Shown piece by piece: positions 43,659-52,762 of a stretch of DNA of 64,000 nt (the stretch's first letter is position 1; the number at the start of each line of letters is the position of its first letter). The notes beneath the pieces are model-generated. The model made no database searches. It was given only the letters and a program-made list of their open reading frames with translations, and had not been told where the DNA came from. The translations under genes and the position numbers were made by a program. The stretch is from Saccharospirillum salsuginis (GTDB taxonomy: Bacteria > Pseudomonadota > Gammaproteobacteria > Pseudomonadales > Natronospirillaceae), in assembly GCF_014651855.1 (NCBI RefSeq), contig NZ_BMXR01000010.1, positions 1 to 64,000 on the forward strand. The letters are read 5' to 3'.

Positions 43659-44534
43659 TTAAACGCCCCCTATCACATCGTGAATCCACCGCCGAAACAA
43701 GACCAGGGTCGGATCCTGGATCAGTTCCTCGCGGCAGACCAACCAGTACGAGCGATCGCTCTGTTGGCGCAGGGGTTCGATCGCCACCAGATCGCCACGT
43801 TCCAGAGCCGTCCGGGCCATCTGACTCCGGGTCCAGGCGACCCCCATTCCGTGAGCAGCCGCCTGCAGGCACAGCTGGGCGTCATTGAATCGCGCCCCCT
43901 GCGCCAGAGGCAGCCGGGTCACGCCGGTTTCGGTCTTGAGGGTCGCAGGCCAGGGAGTCGCGGTATGCACGACCATATCCTCGGTCGGCCAGTGAGCCGG
44001 ATCGGCTCCGTGACGGGCCAGCCAGGCGGGCGAAGCCACCGCCACCATCGACTCGTCCAGCAGTTTTTCGGCAAAGAGTCCGCGATGGTCGAATTGACCG
44101 AAACGCAACGCCACCACCTTGCTGGCGGGAGGAATACTCAACACCTGGTAGTCCGTCGCGACGGTCAGGTCGATGTTGGGGCATTGTTGCTTGAAGTCGT
44201 CCAGGTTCGGCAGAATCCAGGTCTGGGCGATGGACACCAGAGTCGACAGGTACAGGGCGTCCCGCCGTGGCCGGACCGGAGTTTCCAGCGCCTGGTACAA
44301 ACCATGTAACGGGTCCAGCAGCCGTTGTCGCAGCCCTTCCCCGGCCACCGTGGGCCGCACCCGGGGGCCCTGACGCTCGAACAGGGCTTTGCCATACCAG
44401 TCTTCGAGTTTTTGGACATGACGGCTGATCGCGCCGTGAGTGAGATGCAGCTCCTCGGCGGCGCGAGTGAAACTGCCATGCCGGATGGACGCCTCGAAGG
44501 CCTGAATGGTTTGCAGGGAAGGAAGTCGCTTCAT
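43659..44534 (-). CDS. LysR-family regulator (GcvA-like)
   Basis: 291 residues; winged helix with LQTIQAFEASIRHGSFTRAAEEL and THGAISRHVQKLE, and a substrate-binding domain. It is divergent from the PLP decarboxylase across about 100 bases and just upstream of the DUF1989 gene, so it is likely to control both. Confidence 0.93.
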   Translation of the reverse strand: MKRLPSLQTIQAFEASIRHGSFTRAAEELHLTHGAISRHVQKLEDWYGKALFERQGPRVRPTVAGEGLRQRLLDPLHGLYQALETPVRPRRDALYLSTLVSIAQTWILPNLDDFKQQCPNIDLTVATDYQVLSIPPASKVVALRFGQFDHRGLFAEKLLDESMVAVASPAWLARHGADPAHWPTEDMVVHTATPWPATLKTETGVTRLPLAQGARFNDAQLCLQAAAHGMGVAWTRSQMARTALERGDLVAIEPLRQQSDRSYWLVCREELIQDPTLVLFRRWIHDVIGGV

Positions 44535-44637
44535 TGTGATATCTACTCACTCTAAGACCGACAATAAATCGTTTTTACGTGACTTCCAGTCATCCTAGCA
44601 TGAGTACTCCCTACACGAGTGACCGAGGACACTGGAT

Positions 44638-45996
44638 ATGACAACCGAATTCGACCTGTTGGCCTACGCCGAGCGGCAAGCGGTCGACTATGTGCAATCG
44701 CTGGAACACCGGCCTGTTTTTCCGGATGAACCGGCACGCCGGGCGTTGTCGGGCTTCGACGAACCCTTGCCGGAACAGCCTCAGGATGCGGCGACAATTC
44801 TGGAGCAGCTTTCCCGACTGGGCGGACCGGCGACGGTCGCCTCGGCCGGCCCGAACTATTACGGCTTTGTCATCGGCTCCAGCCTGCCGGTGGCGTCGGC
44901 CGCCGAGCGCATCGCCCTGGCCTGGGACCAGTGCGCCTCCAGCGCGGTCAACTCCCCGGCGGCGGACGCCATCGAACGCACCGCTGCCCGCTGGTTGCTG
45001 GACATTCTGGATCTGCCGCGCAACAGCGCCGTCGGGTTCGGCACCAGCGCCACCGCTGGCGCACTGTCGGCGCTGACCACGGCGCGTCGGGTCCTGCTGG
45101 CCCGGGCGGGCTGGGATATGGATCGACAGGGCCTGGCGGGCGCTCCGGCCATTCGGGTGGTGTGTCCGGAGAATATCCACATCACGGTGCGCAAAGTCCT
45201 GAGGCTACTGGGATTCGGCGAAGACAACATTGTGAATGTGCCCTGCGACGACCGGGGTCGCCTGTGCCTGGATGCCGTTCCGGCGCTGAATGACCGCACC
45301 CTGCTCTGCCTACAGGCCGGTGAAGTGAATACCGGCGGCTTCGATCCCTTCGCGGAACTGTTGCCCCGGGCCCGCAAGGCCGGCGCCTGGGTGCACATCG
45401 ACGGCGCTTTCGGATTATGGGCACGGGCCAGCAACACCCACGCTTACCTGACCGAAGGCATCGACCTGGCCGACAGCTGGACCGTCGATGCACACAAATG
45501 GCTGAACACCCCCTATGACGGCGCCATGGTGATTTGCCGCCATGCCGACGCCCTGGCGCAGGCCATGAACAGCGACGCCGACTACGCACAGGCCGACCCG
45601 ACGGCGCAAAAAAATCTCGGACTGGAATTTTCCCGGCGCGCACGAGGCATTCCGATCTGGGCCGCATTGAAAGGATTGGGTCGACAGGGCGTCGCCGGGA
45701 TGGTCGAGCGGCATTGCGCGTTGGCCGGACGAGTTGCAGAAGGATTATCCGCTGCGGGGTACAGGGTGCTGAACGAGGTGGTGCTGAATCAGGTGTTGGT
45801 CCGGGCGGATACCGATGAACAAACCCGAGCCATCGTGCAGGCCGCCCAACAATCCGGACAGGTCTGGTTCGGTCCATCGGTCTGGCAGAATCGACCCGCG
45901 TTTCGGATATCGGTATCGTCCTGGCGCACCGAAGAGCGGCATATCGAGGCTTTAATCGGACTATTGGCTCGACTCAAGCACGAGATGCCAAGTTAA
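44638..45996 (+). CDS. PLP-dependent group II decarboxylase / aminotransferase-like enzyme
   Basis: 452 residues, fold type I PLP enzyme of the aromatic/glutamate decarboxylase superfamily. PLP-binding Lys lies in TVDAHKWLNTPYD (about 287), the PLP Asp in WVHIDGAFGLW, and the substrate-domain start in GPNYYGFVIGSSLP. It would decarboxylate an amino acid to an amine; substrate unknown. Ends shortly before a strong terminator hairpin between convergent genes. Confidence 0.9.
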   Translation: MTTEFDLLAYAERQAVDYVQSLEHRPVFPDEPARRALSGFDEPLPEQPQDAATILEQLSRLGGPATVASAGPNYYGFVIGSSLPVASAAERIALAWDQCASSAVNSPAADAIERTAARWLLDILDLPRNSAVGFGTSATAGALSALTTARRVLLARAGWDMDRQGLAGAPAIRVVCPENIHITVRKVLRLLGFGEDNIVNVPCDDRGRLCLDAVPALNDRTLLCLQAGEVNTGGFDPFAELLPRARKAGAWVHIDGAFGLWARASNTHAYLTEGIDLADSWTVDAHKWLNTPYDGAMVICRHADALAQAMNSDADYAQADPTAQKNLGLEFSRRARGIPIWAALKGLGRQGVAGMVERHCALAGRVAEGLSAAGYRVLNEVVLNQVLVRADTDEQTRAIVQAAQQSGQVWFGPSVWQNRPAFRISVSSWRTEERHIEALIGLLARLKHEMPS

Positions 45997-46010
45997 TACA
46001 GAATTGTTGA

Positions 46011-46051
46011 ATAAAAAGATTGGGTTTCGAATTCGTCGTGAATTCGAAACC
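46011..46051 (-). terminator. Rho-independent terminator of the envelope operon
   Basis: A perfect 12-bp stem, GGTTTCGAATTC with GAATTCGAAACC (46023-46034, 46040-46051), five-base loop. On the minus strand it is followed by a TTTTT run (46017-46013). Confidence 0.85.
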
Positions 46052-46064
46052 ACTCGATCGGGTT

Positions 46065-46499
46065 TTACATTCTCACCCGCAAAACGGATTTCACCCGGTC
46101 GTCCAGCAGTTCGGCGTCGACATAGCCGATCATGTCCGGGTTTTCGGCAATCATTTCGATCACCTGTCGTTGCGATGTAACTTCTTCCGGGGGTTCACCG
46201 CCGCCGGTGAACAAGGCCTTGGACCAGTGACGGCGGTACTGCACCGGCTTCTGCTCGACGGCAATGCGCAGAAACGTCTGTCGCAAGTCATCGCCGGGGG
46301 ACAGGTCCAAGGGTTTCGCCCGGGAGCCGTCCTCGAACGTCTGCGTTTTGCCCAGGTACAGGTTTTTCAGGAAATCCTGGGTAATGGGGTTGTCGTTGCT
46401 CGGATGCACGATGACCACCATGTCGGCGAACACGGGCGTCATCAACATCAGCGAGGCCAGCACCAGCCCCTGTATCGTCTTGTTTATCACATTCATCAT
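46065..46499 (-). CDS. Small phosphate-binding-like periplasmic protein
   Basis: 144 residues with a signal peptide (VLASLMLMTPVFA). The mature part resembles the short PstS/PBP-like family: VHPSNDNPITQDFLKNLYLGK, KPLDLSPGDDLRQTFL, HWSKALFTGGGEPP, MIGYVD. It is only about half the size of a full PstS, so it is one lobe and may not be a transport protein. It follows the porin gene by 16 bases. Confidence 0.8.
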   Translation of the reverse strand: MMNVINKTIQGLVLASLMLMTPVFADMVVIVHPSNDNPITQDFLKNLYLGKTQTFEDGSRAKPLDLSPGDDLRQTFLRIAVEQKPVQYRRHWSKALFTGGGEPPEEVTSQRQVIEMIAENPDMIGYVDAELLDDRVKSVLRVRM

Positions 46500-46515
46500 C
46501 AGTCAGTTCTCACCC

Positions 46516-47634
46516 TCAAAATACGACGTCTACGGCTACCGTGATCAGATCGGCATCGCCGTAGCCACGGTAGGGATCATCGGTGTTGTCTTCACGGTGG
46601 GTGTATTCCAGCTTTAATGCCGCCGCGATGTTGAAGTCCCAGCGGACGCCGCCGGTGATGGAGCGGATGTCGGTCGGATTCTCGGCATTCGGAGCCGGGT
46701 CACCGGTCAACGGGTTGATCATGTTGCTTTCGGTTTGCTGCACCGAATAGGTCAAATGTGGCGTAACGGTTCCGATTCGGTAACCGGCGGAGGCGTACCA
46801 GCCGATGCGGTTATTGATCAGGTTCGAATCGTTGATCGTCTTCGTGTATTCGGCGATCGAGAACAGGGTACCGTTGTCGTATACCGCCGCACCGGAGACA
46901 AATTCGGCCGGAAAGTCGAGCGCCATGGGAACGCCGATTCGGGTCAGCGTGGCATCCGGCGCGGTGTTGTAGGAGCCGCGCAGGCTGACGTCGCCGGCGG
47001 CGACTTCCAGTGACACGCCCCGCATGGTTTTGAAGTCGACAAAGGATCCGGTCTCCGGGTCCGTCCCCTGGGTGGAGCCGAGATAGCCCGCCAATTCCAT
47101 CCCCAGGTCGCCGAAATAGAACTCGTAGGTGCCGCTTACGCCTTCGACCGAGGTGACGAACACATTGTAGGTGTCCACCGGCGGACGGACCCATTGATAG
47201 CCGTATCCCAGTTCCAGGAAATCGGAATAGTAGAAAATCGGCATCCGCACGCGCCCGGCCCTCAATTCGAGGTTCTCGGTCGCTTCATAGCTCAGATACG
47301 CCCACTCGAAGGTGGTGTTGAAGCCGTCGCCGCCACGACCGACCAATTGAGCGGTTGCGGACATTTTCTCGTTGATGTCGGCCATGGCCTGAATGGCGAC
47401 CATGCTGTCGGCGGTGAAATCCAGCTCGTTGTTGTAGCCGACCCAATAATTGCCTTCGCCGGTGGTGTTGATATCGGACTCGTCCACATTCAACGGATCG
47501 ATATTGATATGCTGGTCCTCGCCCAGCGTCATGCCACCGGCCACCGACATAAAGCCGTTCAGGCGCATGTCGAAGGCCGAGGCGCCCACGGGCAACATCA
47601 GCGAGCCCATCAGGGCCCAGGGGGTGAGTTTCAT
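46516..47634 (-). CDS. Outer-membrane porin-like beta-barrel protein
   Basis: 372 residues with a signal peptide (LMLPVGASA). Many alternating amphipathic strands, and a terminal strand ending VAVDVVF with C-terminal Phe, as recognised by the BAM complex. The N-terminal strand FDMRLNGFMSVAGG and the acidic linker are typical of general porins. ATG 47634 has AGGAG about 7 bases upstream. It lies between the CHI/TonB protein and the phosphate-binding-like protein in one operon. Confidence 0.85.
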   Translation of the reverse strand: MKLTPWALMGSLMLPVGASAFDMRLNGFMSVAGGMTLGEDQHINIDPLNVDESDINTTGEGNYWVGYNNELDFTADSMVAIQAMADINEKMSATAQLVGRGGDGFNTTFEWAYLSYEATENLELRAGRVRMPIFYYSDFLELGYGYQWVRPPVDTYNVFVTSVEGVSGTYEFYFGDLGMELAGYLGSTQGTDPETGSFVDFKTMRGVSLEVAAGDVSLRGSYNTAPDATLTRIGVPMALDFPAEFVSGAAVYDNGTLFSIAEYTKTINDSNLINNRIGWYASAGYRIGTVTPHLTYSVQQTESNMINPLTGDPAPNAENPTDIRSITGGVRWDFNIAAALKLEYTHREDNTDDPYRGYGDADLITVAVDVVF

Positions 47635-47690
47635 AGGCATCTCCTGCACTCGGAAAGTCGCCGGTGGAGGACCCACCGGCACACAGCGAA

Positions 47691-49346
47691 TTACTTCAGT
47701 TTGAATTCATGGGTGACACCGACGTCCGCCAGCGCCAGACCCAGTTCTTCCGGGATGGCCTCGAACGGCGCGGCACGGGTGACGGCATCCTGCAATTCCT
47801 TGTTCAGCACGGCATGGCGGGACGCCTCGTCCAACTGAACCTCGGCCAGGGTTCCATCGGCGTTGACCCGAACCCGCACACCGACGGTGCCTTCATTCCC
47901 CAGACTCTCGGCCCAGTAGGGATATTCGACGGCATTGAGGATTTGTTCGCGAACTCGAAGCTGATAACTGGCCAGCACTTCGGCTTTTTGCTCATCGCTC
48001 AGTTGCCGGTTTTCATTGGCCATAAAAGCGGGCGGTACGGGCTTCGGCGGCAAAATGGCCTGAGGCTGGTCGAGCTTGAAGGTGTAGCGCAACGTGACCC
48101 GGTACTGGTCTTCGGTGAAGTTGTCCGGCATTGGGCCGAACGGCGCCGCCGCTTCGACGGCCGAGCGGAGCGATTGCCCCAACAGTCCGGCATTCGCGGG
48201 GCGGACACCGGTGACGGCGCGCAAACTGCCGGTCCGGCTCAACACCAGGTCCAGTTGCACTTCCCCTTCCTGCTTCAATTGCCGAGCCCAATCGGGATAG
48301 GCCACCTTGGGATAGACCTGACGCTGAACGTTCCACTGGTACAACGACCATTGGTACGCCTTGCGTTCCGCTTGCTGGCGCGCCGTTTGTTGCGCGGCTT
48401 CCACGGCTTGCGCCTCGGCCTGCGCATTGGCGGCGGCTTCGGCGGCCGCCTTGGCTTCCGCCAGGGCTTCCGCTTCGGCTTTGGCTTTCGCCAGTTCTTC
48501 GGCTTCCTCGCGCGCCTTGGCACGGGCTTCGGCCAGCGCGGCCGCTTCGGCTTCCGCCCGGGCTTTGGCGCGGGCCAGTTCCTCGGCTTCGCGCTTGGCC
48601 TTGGCCAACGCCTCGGCTTCACGACGGCGTTCGGCTTCACGCTCGGCCCGACGTCGTTCTTCGGCTTCGCGAGCGGCCCGTTCGGCTTCGGCCTGACGCC
48701 GTGCTTCTTCCTCGGCTTTCGACTGGCCCTGGCCCTGCCATTCGTCGAGCAACGCCAGGCGATTGCCCGAGATGCTCAACGCATTGAAGCGGGCCAAACG
48801 TTCGCGCTCGCTGACCGAATTCAGTTCACCGCCAACCAGCAGCTGGGATTGAAACCGCTGCGAGGATGGAATATCCCCCAGCCAGGCATTGGCCAGAAAA
48901 CCGAAAAGATCCGGCGACTCGGAGTGGAGCCACAGACTGTCGTTCACAACGACTTTCGACCCCTGCCCCGGTTCAAAACTGATCACAATGGTGTCGCCGA
49001 CAGTCAGATCGGATGCGGGGCCTTCGGTGAACGTTTTCACCAATTCGGTCACCGCCGGGTTGGACTGCAGGTCGTTATTGATGGCGATGTCTTGCTTCCA
49101 CATCATGTTGAAACGCCGGGGTGACCATCGGTCGGTGGTTACTTTCACCACCAGTCGTCGGGCACCTTCATCGGAACGGTAGGACGACAGAGACTCGTGC
49201 GGGCGTTCGGTATACAACGCCGCCAAATAATATTCTTTATTGAGATGCTTGTAGGGCGCCAGACCGTTCAACAATAACGGAGCGGCCCAGGTGGGAGAGA
49301 GCCACAACGGACTCATTACTATCAATACAGTCAGCCAAAAGCGCAT
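47691..49346 (-). CDS. Chalcone-isomerase-like domain, coiled coil and two TonB C-terminal domains
   Basis: 551 residues. Signal peptide 1-22, then a chalcone-isomerase-like periplasmic domain (about 24-185: NGLAPYKHLNKEYYLAALY, MMWKQDIAINND, VGDTIVISFEPGQGSKVVVN). A long Ala/Glu/Lys/Arg coiled coil fills about 205-345. Two TonB C-terminal domains follow (about 350-435 with YPKVAYPDWARQL, and 460-551 with AVEYPYWAESLGNEG). The coiled coil is like TolA, but there is no visible N-terminal anchor for ExbB/ExbD, so it may be wholly periplasmic. It leads a three-gene operon with a porin. ATG 49346 replaces a TTG two codons earlier. Confidence 0.85.
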   Translation of the reverse strand: MRFWLTVLIVMSPLWLSPTWAAPLLLNGLAPYKHLNKEYYLAALYTERPHESLSSYRSDEGARRLVVKVTTDRWSPRRFNMMWKQDIAINNDLQSNPAVTELVKTFTEGPASDLTVGDTIVISFEPGQGSKVVVNDSLWLHSESPDLFGFLANAWLGDIPSSQRFQSQLLVGGELNSVSERERLARFNALSISGNRLALLDEWQGQGQSKAEEEARRQAEAERAAREAEERRRAEREAERRREAEALAKAKREAEELARAKARAEAEAAALAEARAKAREEAEELAKAKAEAEALAEAKAAAEAAANAQAEAQAVEAAQQTARQQAERKAYQWSLYQWNVQRQVYPKVAYPDWARQLKQEGEVQLDLVLSRTGSLRAVTGVRPANAGLLGQSLRSAVEAAAPFGPMPDNFTEDQYRVTLRYTFKLDQPQAILPPKPVPPAFMANENRQLSDEQKAEVLASYQLRVREQILNAVEYPYWAESLGNEGTVGVRVRVNADGTLAEVQLDEASRHAVLNKELQDAVTRAAPFEAIPEELGLALADVGVTHEFKLK

Positions 49347-49499
49347 GTGCAACTACCCGGATGCAGTCTTCTTGTTATTAACGGGGTCCGGAGTGTATAG
49401 AAGTCGAATGGAAAGGCGACGCTTTTGGCTAACTTTCAAACGACCGTTTAATTTTTGGAATGAGTGGGGCTGAAAACGCGGCGTGTAGTTTCCCTGGTG

Positions 49500-49661
49500 T
49501 TAATAATGATCGGGTTCCGGATCTTTCTCGGCCCCGTCCAAATCCCGGCAACAACCCGCCACCAGTGTCTCATACAACTCGCAACAATCGCGTTCGCGGA
49601 TGTCGTACAGCGTTTCCGCCAACAACTCCGACCCCGCCGTCATGTCCAGGTTCCAATCCAT
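49500..49661 (-). CDS. Tiny vicinal-cysteine protein, copy 1
   Basis: 53 residues: starts MDWNLDMTAGSELLAETL and holds the DCCELYETLV motif, with another CC near the C-terminus. Close relative of the protein at 52708-52890. ATG 49661 is chosen because the upstream GCGAGGTG ribosome site and its spacing are also kept before copy 2. It lies about 90 bases after the RIC gene on the same strand and is probably on the same transcript. No known family; a metal, thiol or nitric-oxide-related role is possible from the Cys pairs and the neighbour. Confidence 0.7.
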   Translation of the reverse strand: MDWNLDMTAGSELLAETLYDIRERDCCELYETLVAGCCRDLDGAEKDPEPDHY

Positions 49662-49751
49662 GATGCACCTCGCTTGAGGAGTAATAAAACAGTGATTGAT
49701 GCAGCCGGAAAGCGCCCTGCTCCACTTTCGCAAGACGCTTTGAACCGCTTA

Positions 49752-50417
49752 TCAGGCCACCTTGAACAGGACGTTGTTCTCAAGGTGGATGTGCTCCATC
49801 AAGTCATGTCGCAAGGCTTCCAGACCGGCGTACAGTGCCCGCCAGGTATTGCAGGCGCCGGTTGGTGGGGTCATATCGTTGGTCAGATCCATCAGGCGTT
49901 GCAACGCCTCGCCATGGTCATCGTGCTCGTTTTGCATGACATGAATGGGGCCTGCGGCCTGTTGCACGAGCCCATTGCGCAACATGGGAAACAGAATCTG
50001 CTCCTCCTTCTGCATGTGCCCTTCCAGTTCATGCGACATATGGCCCAGGTGTTCGGCCAAGCCGACCGGGCAATCCGGTTTGTTTCCGTGTACGGCCTCG
50101 ACACGCCTGGCCATTTTCAGAAGTTCCGGCAATTGCTGTCGATGCGTGAGGTGATACCGGTTGTAAATGTGGTCGATCAGTTCACTGCGTGATGAGCCGG
50201 CCCAGTCCGTTTCGGGTTCGACATCCGCGAGCGACTCCAACTCGGCCAGCACCGGTTCGGCATCGAGCCCTTTGGCATTCAGCGCATCCTGGAGGCTGAG
50301 GTGTCCGCCACAGCAGAAGTCGAGTTTGTAGTGGCGAAATACCCGGGTGGAACCGGCCACTTGCGTGGCGATATCGGCCAGGCTCTTATTCAGTAACGGA
50401 GTGTCGGTCACGGTCAT
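49752..50417 (-). CDS. ytfE: Iron-sulfur cluster repair di-iron protein (RIC/YtfE)
   Basis: 221 residues. N-terminal ScdA_N part with DFCCGG (about 35) and a hemerythrin-like four-helix part with the di-iron ligands in HLTHRQQLPEL, HMSHELEGHMQKEEQILFP, QNEHDDHGEAL and HDLMEHIHLENNVLF. RIC repairs Fe-S clusters damaged by nitric oxide or oxidants. ATG 50417 is preferred over the ATG two codons before it because GAGGT stands 6-7 bases upstream. An NsrR-like operator lies about 80 bases upstream. Confidence 0.95.
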   Translation of the reverse strand: MTVTDTPLLNKSLADIATQVAGSTRVFRHYKLDFCCGGHLSLQDALNAKGLDAEPVLAELESLADVEPETDWAGSSRSELIDHIYNRYHLTHRQQLPELLKMARRVEAVHGNKPDCPVGLAEHLGHMSHELEGHMQKEEQILFPMLRNGLVQQAAGPIHVMQNEHDDHGEALQRLMDLTNDMTPPTGACNTWRALYAGLEALRHDLMEHIHLENNVLFKVA

Positions 50418-50495
50418 TGTCATACCTCGCTTGGGTTAGCTGTTGAATCGCCCGCTCCGGGCACGGCATGACCGGATTGAAGGAGGATTCTTTTA

Positions 50496-50518
50496 AACAT
50501 TCATTTAATATGATTCTT
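50496..50518. promoter_or_regulatory. NsrR-like operator upstream of ytfE
   Basis: Halves AACATTCATTT and ATATGATTCTT are separated by one A. Read on the minus strand, this fits the NsrR pattern AAGATGCATTT-N-AAATGCATCTT at 17 of 22 positions by eye. A similar element occurs at 52980-53003 before the second tiny vicinal-cysteine gene. Confidence 0.5.
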
Positions 50519-50645
50519 TAAAGGTATTATTGCTTTATTCCCATGGAAGTCAAGGTACGAATGCCCTGAAAATCGGAATGAAATGGCCCGATTCGATACC
50601 CGCCACCTTTCATGAGTTGAACGGGTACCGGACTTAGGAGGAAGG

Positions 50646-51248
50646 CTATTCGTCGGTGATCACACTGTGGTTCGGCTGAGTGGCAAACCGGTGCATCCAG
50701 CGCCCGATGTTCGGATAGTCGTTCATTTCGAATCCGCCCTCATCCGCCACATGGGTGTAGGCATACAACGCGATGTCGGCGATGGTACAACGGTCCGCCA
50801 CGAACCAGTCGTGCTCGGCCAGGCGATCCTCCATCACAGCCAGTGCCGCTCGCCCCTGTGCCTGCTTGCCGGCCAGCTGGGTGCGACGTTCTTCATTCAG
50901 GCCCAGATGCGTAAGCCAGAACCTGGGGGCCGCGATGTTTGGTTCGTGGCTGTACTGTTCGAAATTCATCCACTTCAGGACCTGGGCCTGTTCCCACCGG
51001 CTTTGCGGCCAGTAGTCGGTGCCCTGTGACAGGTAAAACAGAATGGCATTGGATTCACTCAGGAAGCGGCCGTCATCCAGCTCCAGAACGGGGATTTTTC
51101 CCGCTGGATTCATGCGGCGGAATTCGGGCGTACGGGTGGCCCCCTGAACTATGTCGTAGTGACGGTAGTCGTAAGGTTGCTCCAGTCGGTTCAACAACAG
51201 GCGTACTTTGTAGCCGTTGCCGGAAGGCAGATAGTCGTGCAAGATCAT
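50646..51248 (-). CDS. Glutathione S-transferase
   Basis: 200 residues. N-terminal thioredoxin-like part (ILHDYLPSGNGYKVRLLLNRL, NPAGKIPVLELDDG, FLSESNAILFYLS with the SNAI glutathione motif) and a helical C-terminal part. ATG 51248 has GGAG about 6 bases upstream. It is divergent from a LysR gene, which is its likely regulator. Confidence 0.93.
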   Translation of the reverse strand: MILHDYLPSGNGYKVRLLLNRLEQPYDYRHYDIVQGATRTPEFRRMNPAGKIPVLELDDGRFLSESNAILFYLSQGTDYWPQSRWEQAQVLKWMNFEQYSHEPNIAAPRFWLTHLGLNEERRTQLAGKQAQGRAALAVMEDRLAEHDWFVADRCTIADIALYAYTHVADEGGFEMNDYPNIGRWMHRFATQPNHSVITDE

Positions 51249-51401
51249 GGTCGTCTCCAATGCGTCAATCGTTGGGGTGGCCGGCCCGGCGCTCTCCCTG
51301 AACACCGGGCGGCAGTGTCTCCCCGATCACTGGAAACAACAATCGAATTAAACTGACGTCAGCCATAAGCAAGGCTGATGGATCGACTCACCGGAACCCC
51401 A

Positions 51402-52274
51402 ATGGACATCGACCTGCTTCGCGCCTACATCGCCGTCGTCGACACCGGCAGCCTGACCCGAGCCGCCCGCCAGGTGCATCGCACCCAGGCCGCGCTCAGC
51501 ATGCAAATGAAACGACTGGAGGAACAGGCCGGCTGCAGCCTGTTCTTCAAGGAAGGCCGCAACCTGGAACTGACGCCGGACGGCAAGCAGTTGGTCAGCT
51601 ACGCACGGCGACTGCTGGCGTTGCACGACGAAGCGCTGAGTCAGCTGCGAACCGACAGCGCCCTGCCCCCGTTGCGCATCGGCAGCCCGGACGATTATGC
51701 CCAGAGCCTGTTACCGCAACTGGTCGAGATCATTCAGGATCAATACCCGGAATTACAGCTGCAACTGGTCTGCGCTCCCACCGTCAAGCTAAGGACCCTG
51801 GTCGATGAGGGTGAACTGGATCTGACGATTTTGACACGCGCTGTCGACAGCGACGAAGGGCATGTGTTGATGCACGATCGCGGCATCTGGATTCAACACC
51901 CCCAATTCGATTGGCAGCAGCATGCATCGATTCCTCTGGCCCTTTACGAAGCGGACTGCAAATTTCACAGTGCAGCCCTGGACGGACTCAATAAGACCCA
52001 TCGCCCGTATCGCCTCAAGGCCTTGAGCGCTAATGCGGGCGCTTTAATCGCTCTGGTCCGTCGCGGAATGGCCATTACAGCTGCGGCAAGGGCATCGCTT
52101 TCGCCCGACTTGGTTGAGGTTGCCCCTATTCACGAGCTCCCCCCACTGCCCGGTATCGACATAGCCCTCGTTAGCTCCGCCCAGGGGCATCCATTGGTGA
52201 CCGCCAATTGGGCCGGGGAACTGGCCAGACGGTTTACATCCACTGACCCGTTTGAGTCCGCGCAATCAGCATGA
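51402..52274 (+). CDS. LysR-family regulator
   Basis: 290 residues from ATG 51402 (298 if the ATG at 51378 is used; its AAGG site is close to it). Winged helix with LLRAYIAVVDTGSLTRAARQ and TQAALSMQMKRLEEQAG, then a ligand domain. Divergent from the GST gene; overlaps the following acetyltransferase gene by ATGA. Confidence 0.92.
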   Translation: MDIDLLRAYIAVVDTGSLTRAARQVHRTQAALSMQMKRLEEQAGCSLFFKEGRNLELTPDGKQLVSYARRLLALHDEALSQLRTDSALPPLRIGSPDDYAQSLLPQLVEIIQDQYPELQLQLVCAPTVKLRTLVDEGELDLTILTRAVDSDEGHVLMHDRGIWIQHPQFDWQQHASIPLALYEADCKFHSAALDGLNKTHRPYRLKALSANAGALIALVRRGMAITAAARASLSPDLVEVAPIHELPPLPGIDIALVSSAQGHPLVTANWAGELARRFTSTDPFESAQSA

Positions 52275-52762
52275 GTGTTTTCAATGAATCCAGCCTCGAC
52301 AGCGTAGAACCGCTAACCAAGCGCTACGAACAACAGGCTCGGGAGGTCATAGAAGCAGGGCTTCGGGAACATTGGTCTTTGTACGACCCGGCGATGAATC
52401 CCGACGTCCAGCACCTCAGCCAAACCTATGGTTCCAACATGGTGATCGGCCTAAAGAACGGTCGGGTTGTGGCTACGGGAGCCTGGATAAACTTGGAAAC
52501 TGGCGTGGCATCCATCGTACGGATGTCGGTCGCTAAACCGTATAGAAAACAGGGCTATACCACTCAAATATTGAGCGCGCTGGAAAACCGGATTGTGAGC
52601 GAGGGGATATCACGGGTCGTTCTGGAAACCACCACACAATGGCAGGATGTCGTTCGCTTCTACACCAACCAGGGTTATCGCTTCACCCATATTGATGGCG
52701 ACGATTCCTATTTCGTCAAGATCCTAGATCCTTCTACAGTTGAAAGGGGTTTACTGGAATGA
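52271..52762 (+). CDS. GNAT-family acetyltransferase
   Basis: 163 residues with the acetyl-CoA motif VRMSVAKPYRKQGYTTQIL (about 78-96) and the family's end motif FYTNQGYRF. Substrate unknown. Overlaps the LysR stop by four bases and converges on the second tiny vicinal-cysteine gene, overlapping it by 55 bases. Confidence 0.92.
   Translation: MSVFNESSLDSVEPLTKRYEQQAREVIEAGLREHWSLYDPAMNPDVQHLSQTYGSNMVIGLKNGRVVATGAWINLETGVASIVRMSVAKPYRKQGYTTQILSALENRIVSEGISRVVLETTTQWQDVVRFYTNQGYRFTHIDGDDSYFVKILDPSTVERGLLE

Noticed and set aside
48275..48720. Repeated GC-rich sequence that could look like a repeat array
   Set aside because: It is the coding sequence of the Ala/Glu/Lys/Arg coiled coil, with codon-phased repeats and no spacer structure of a CRISPR.
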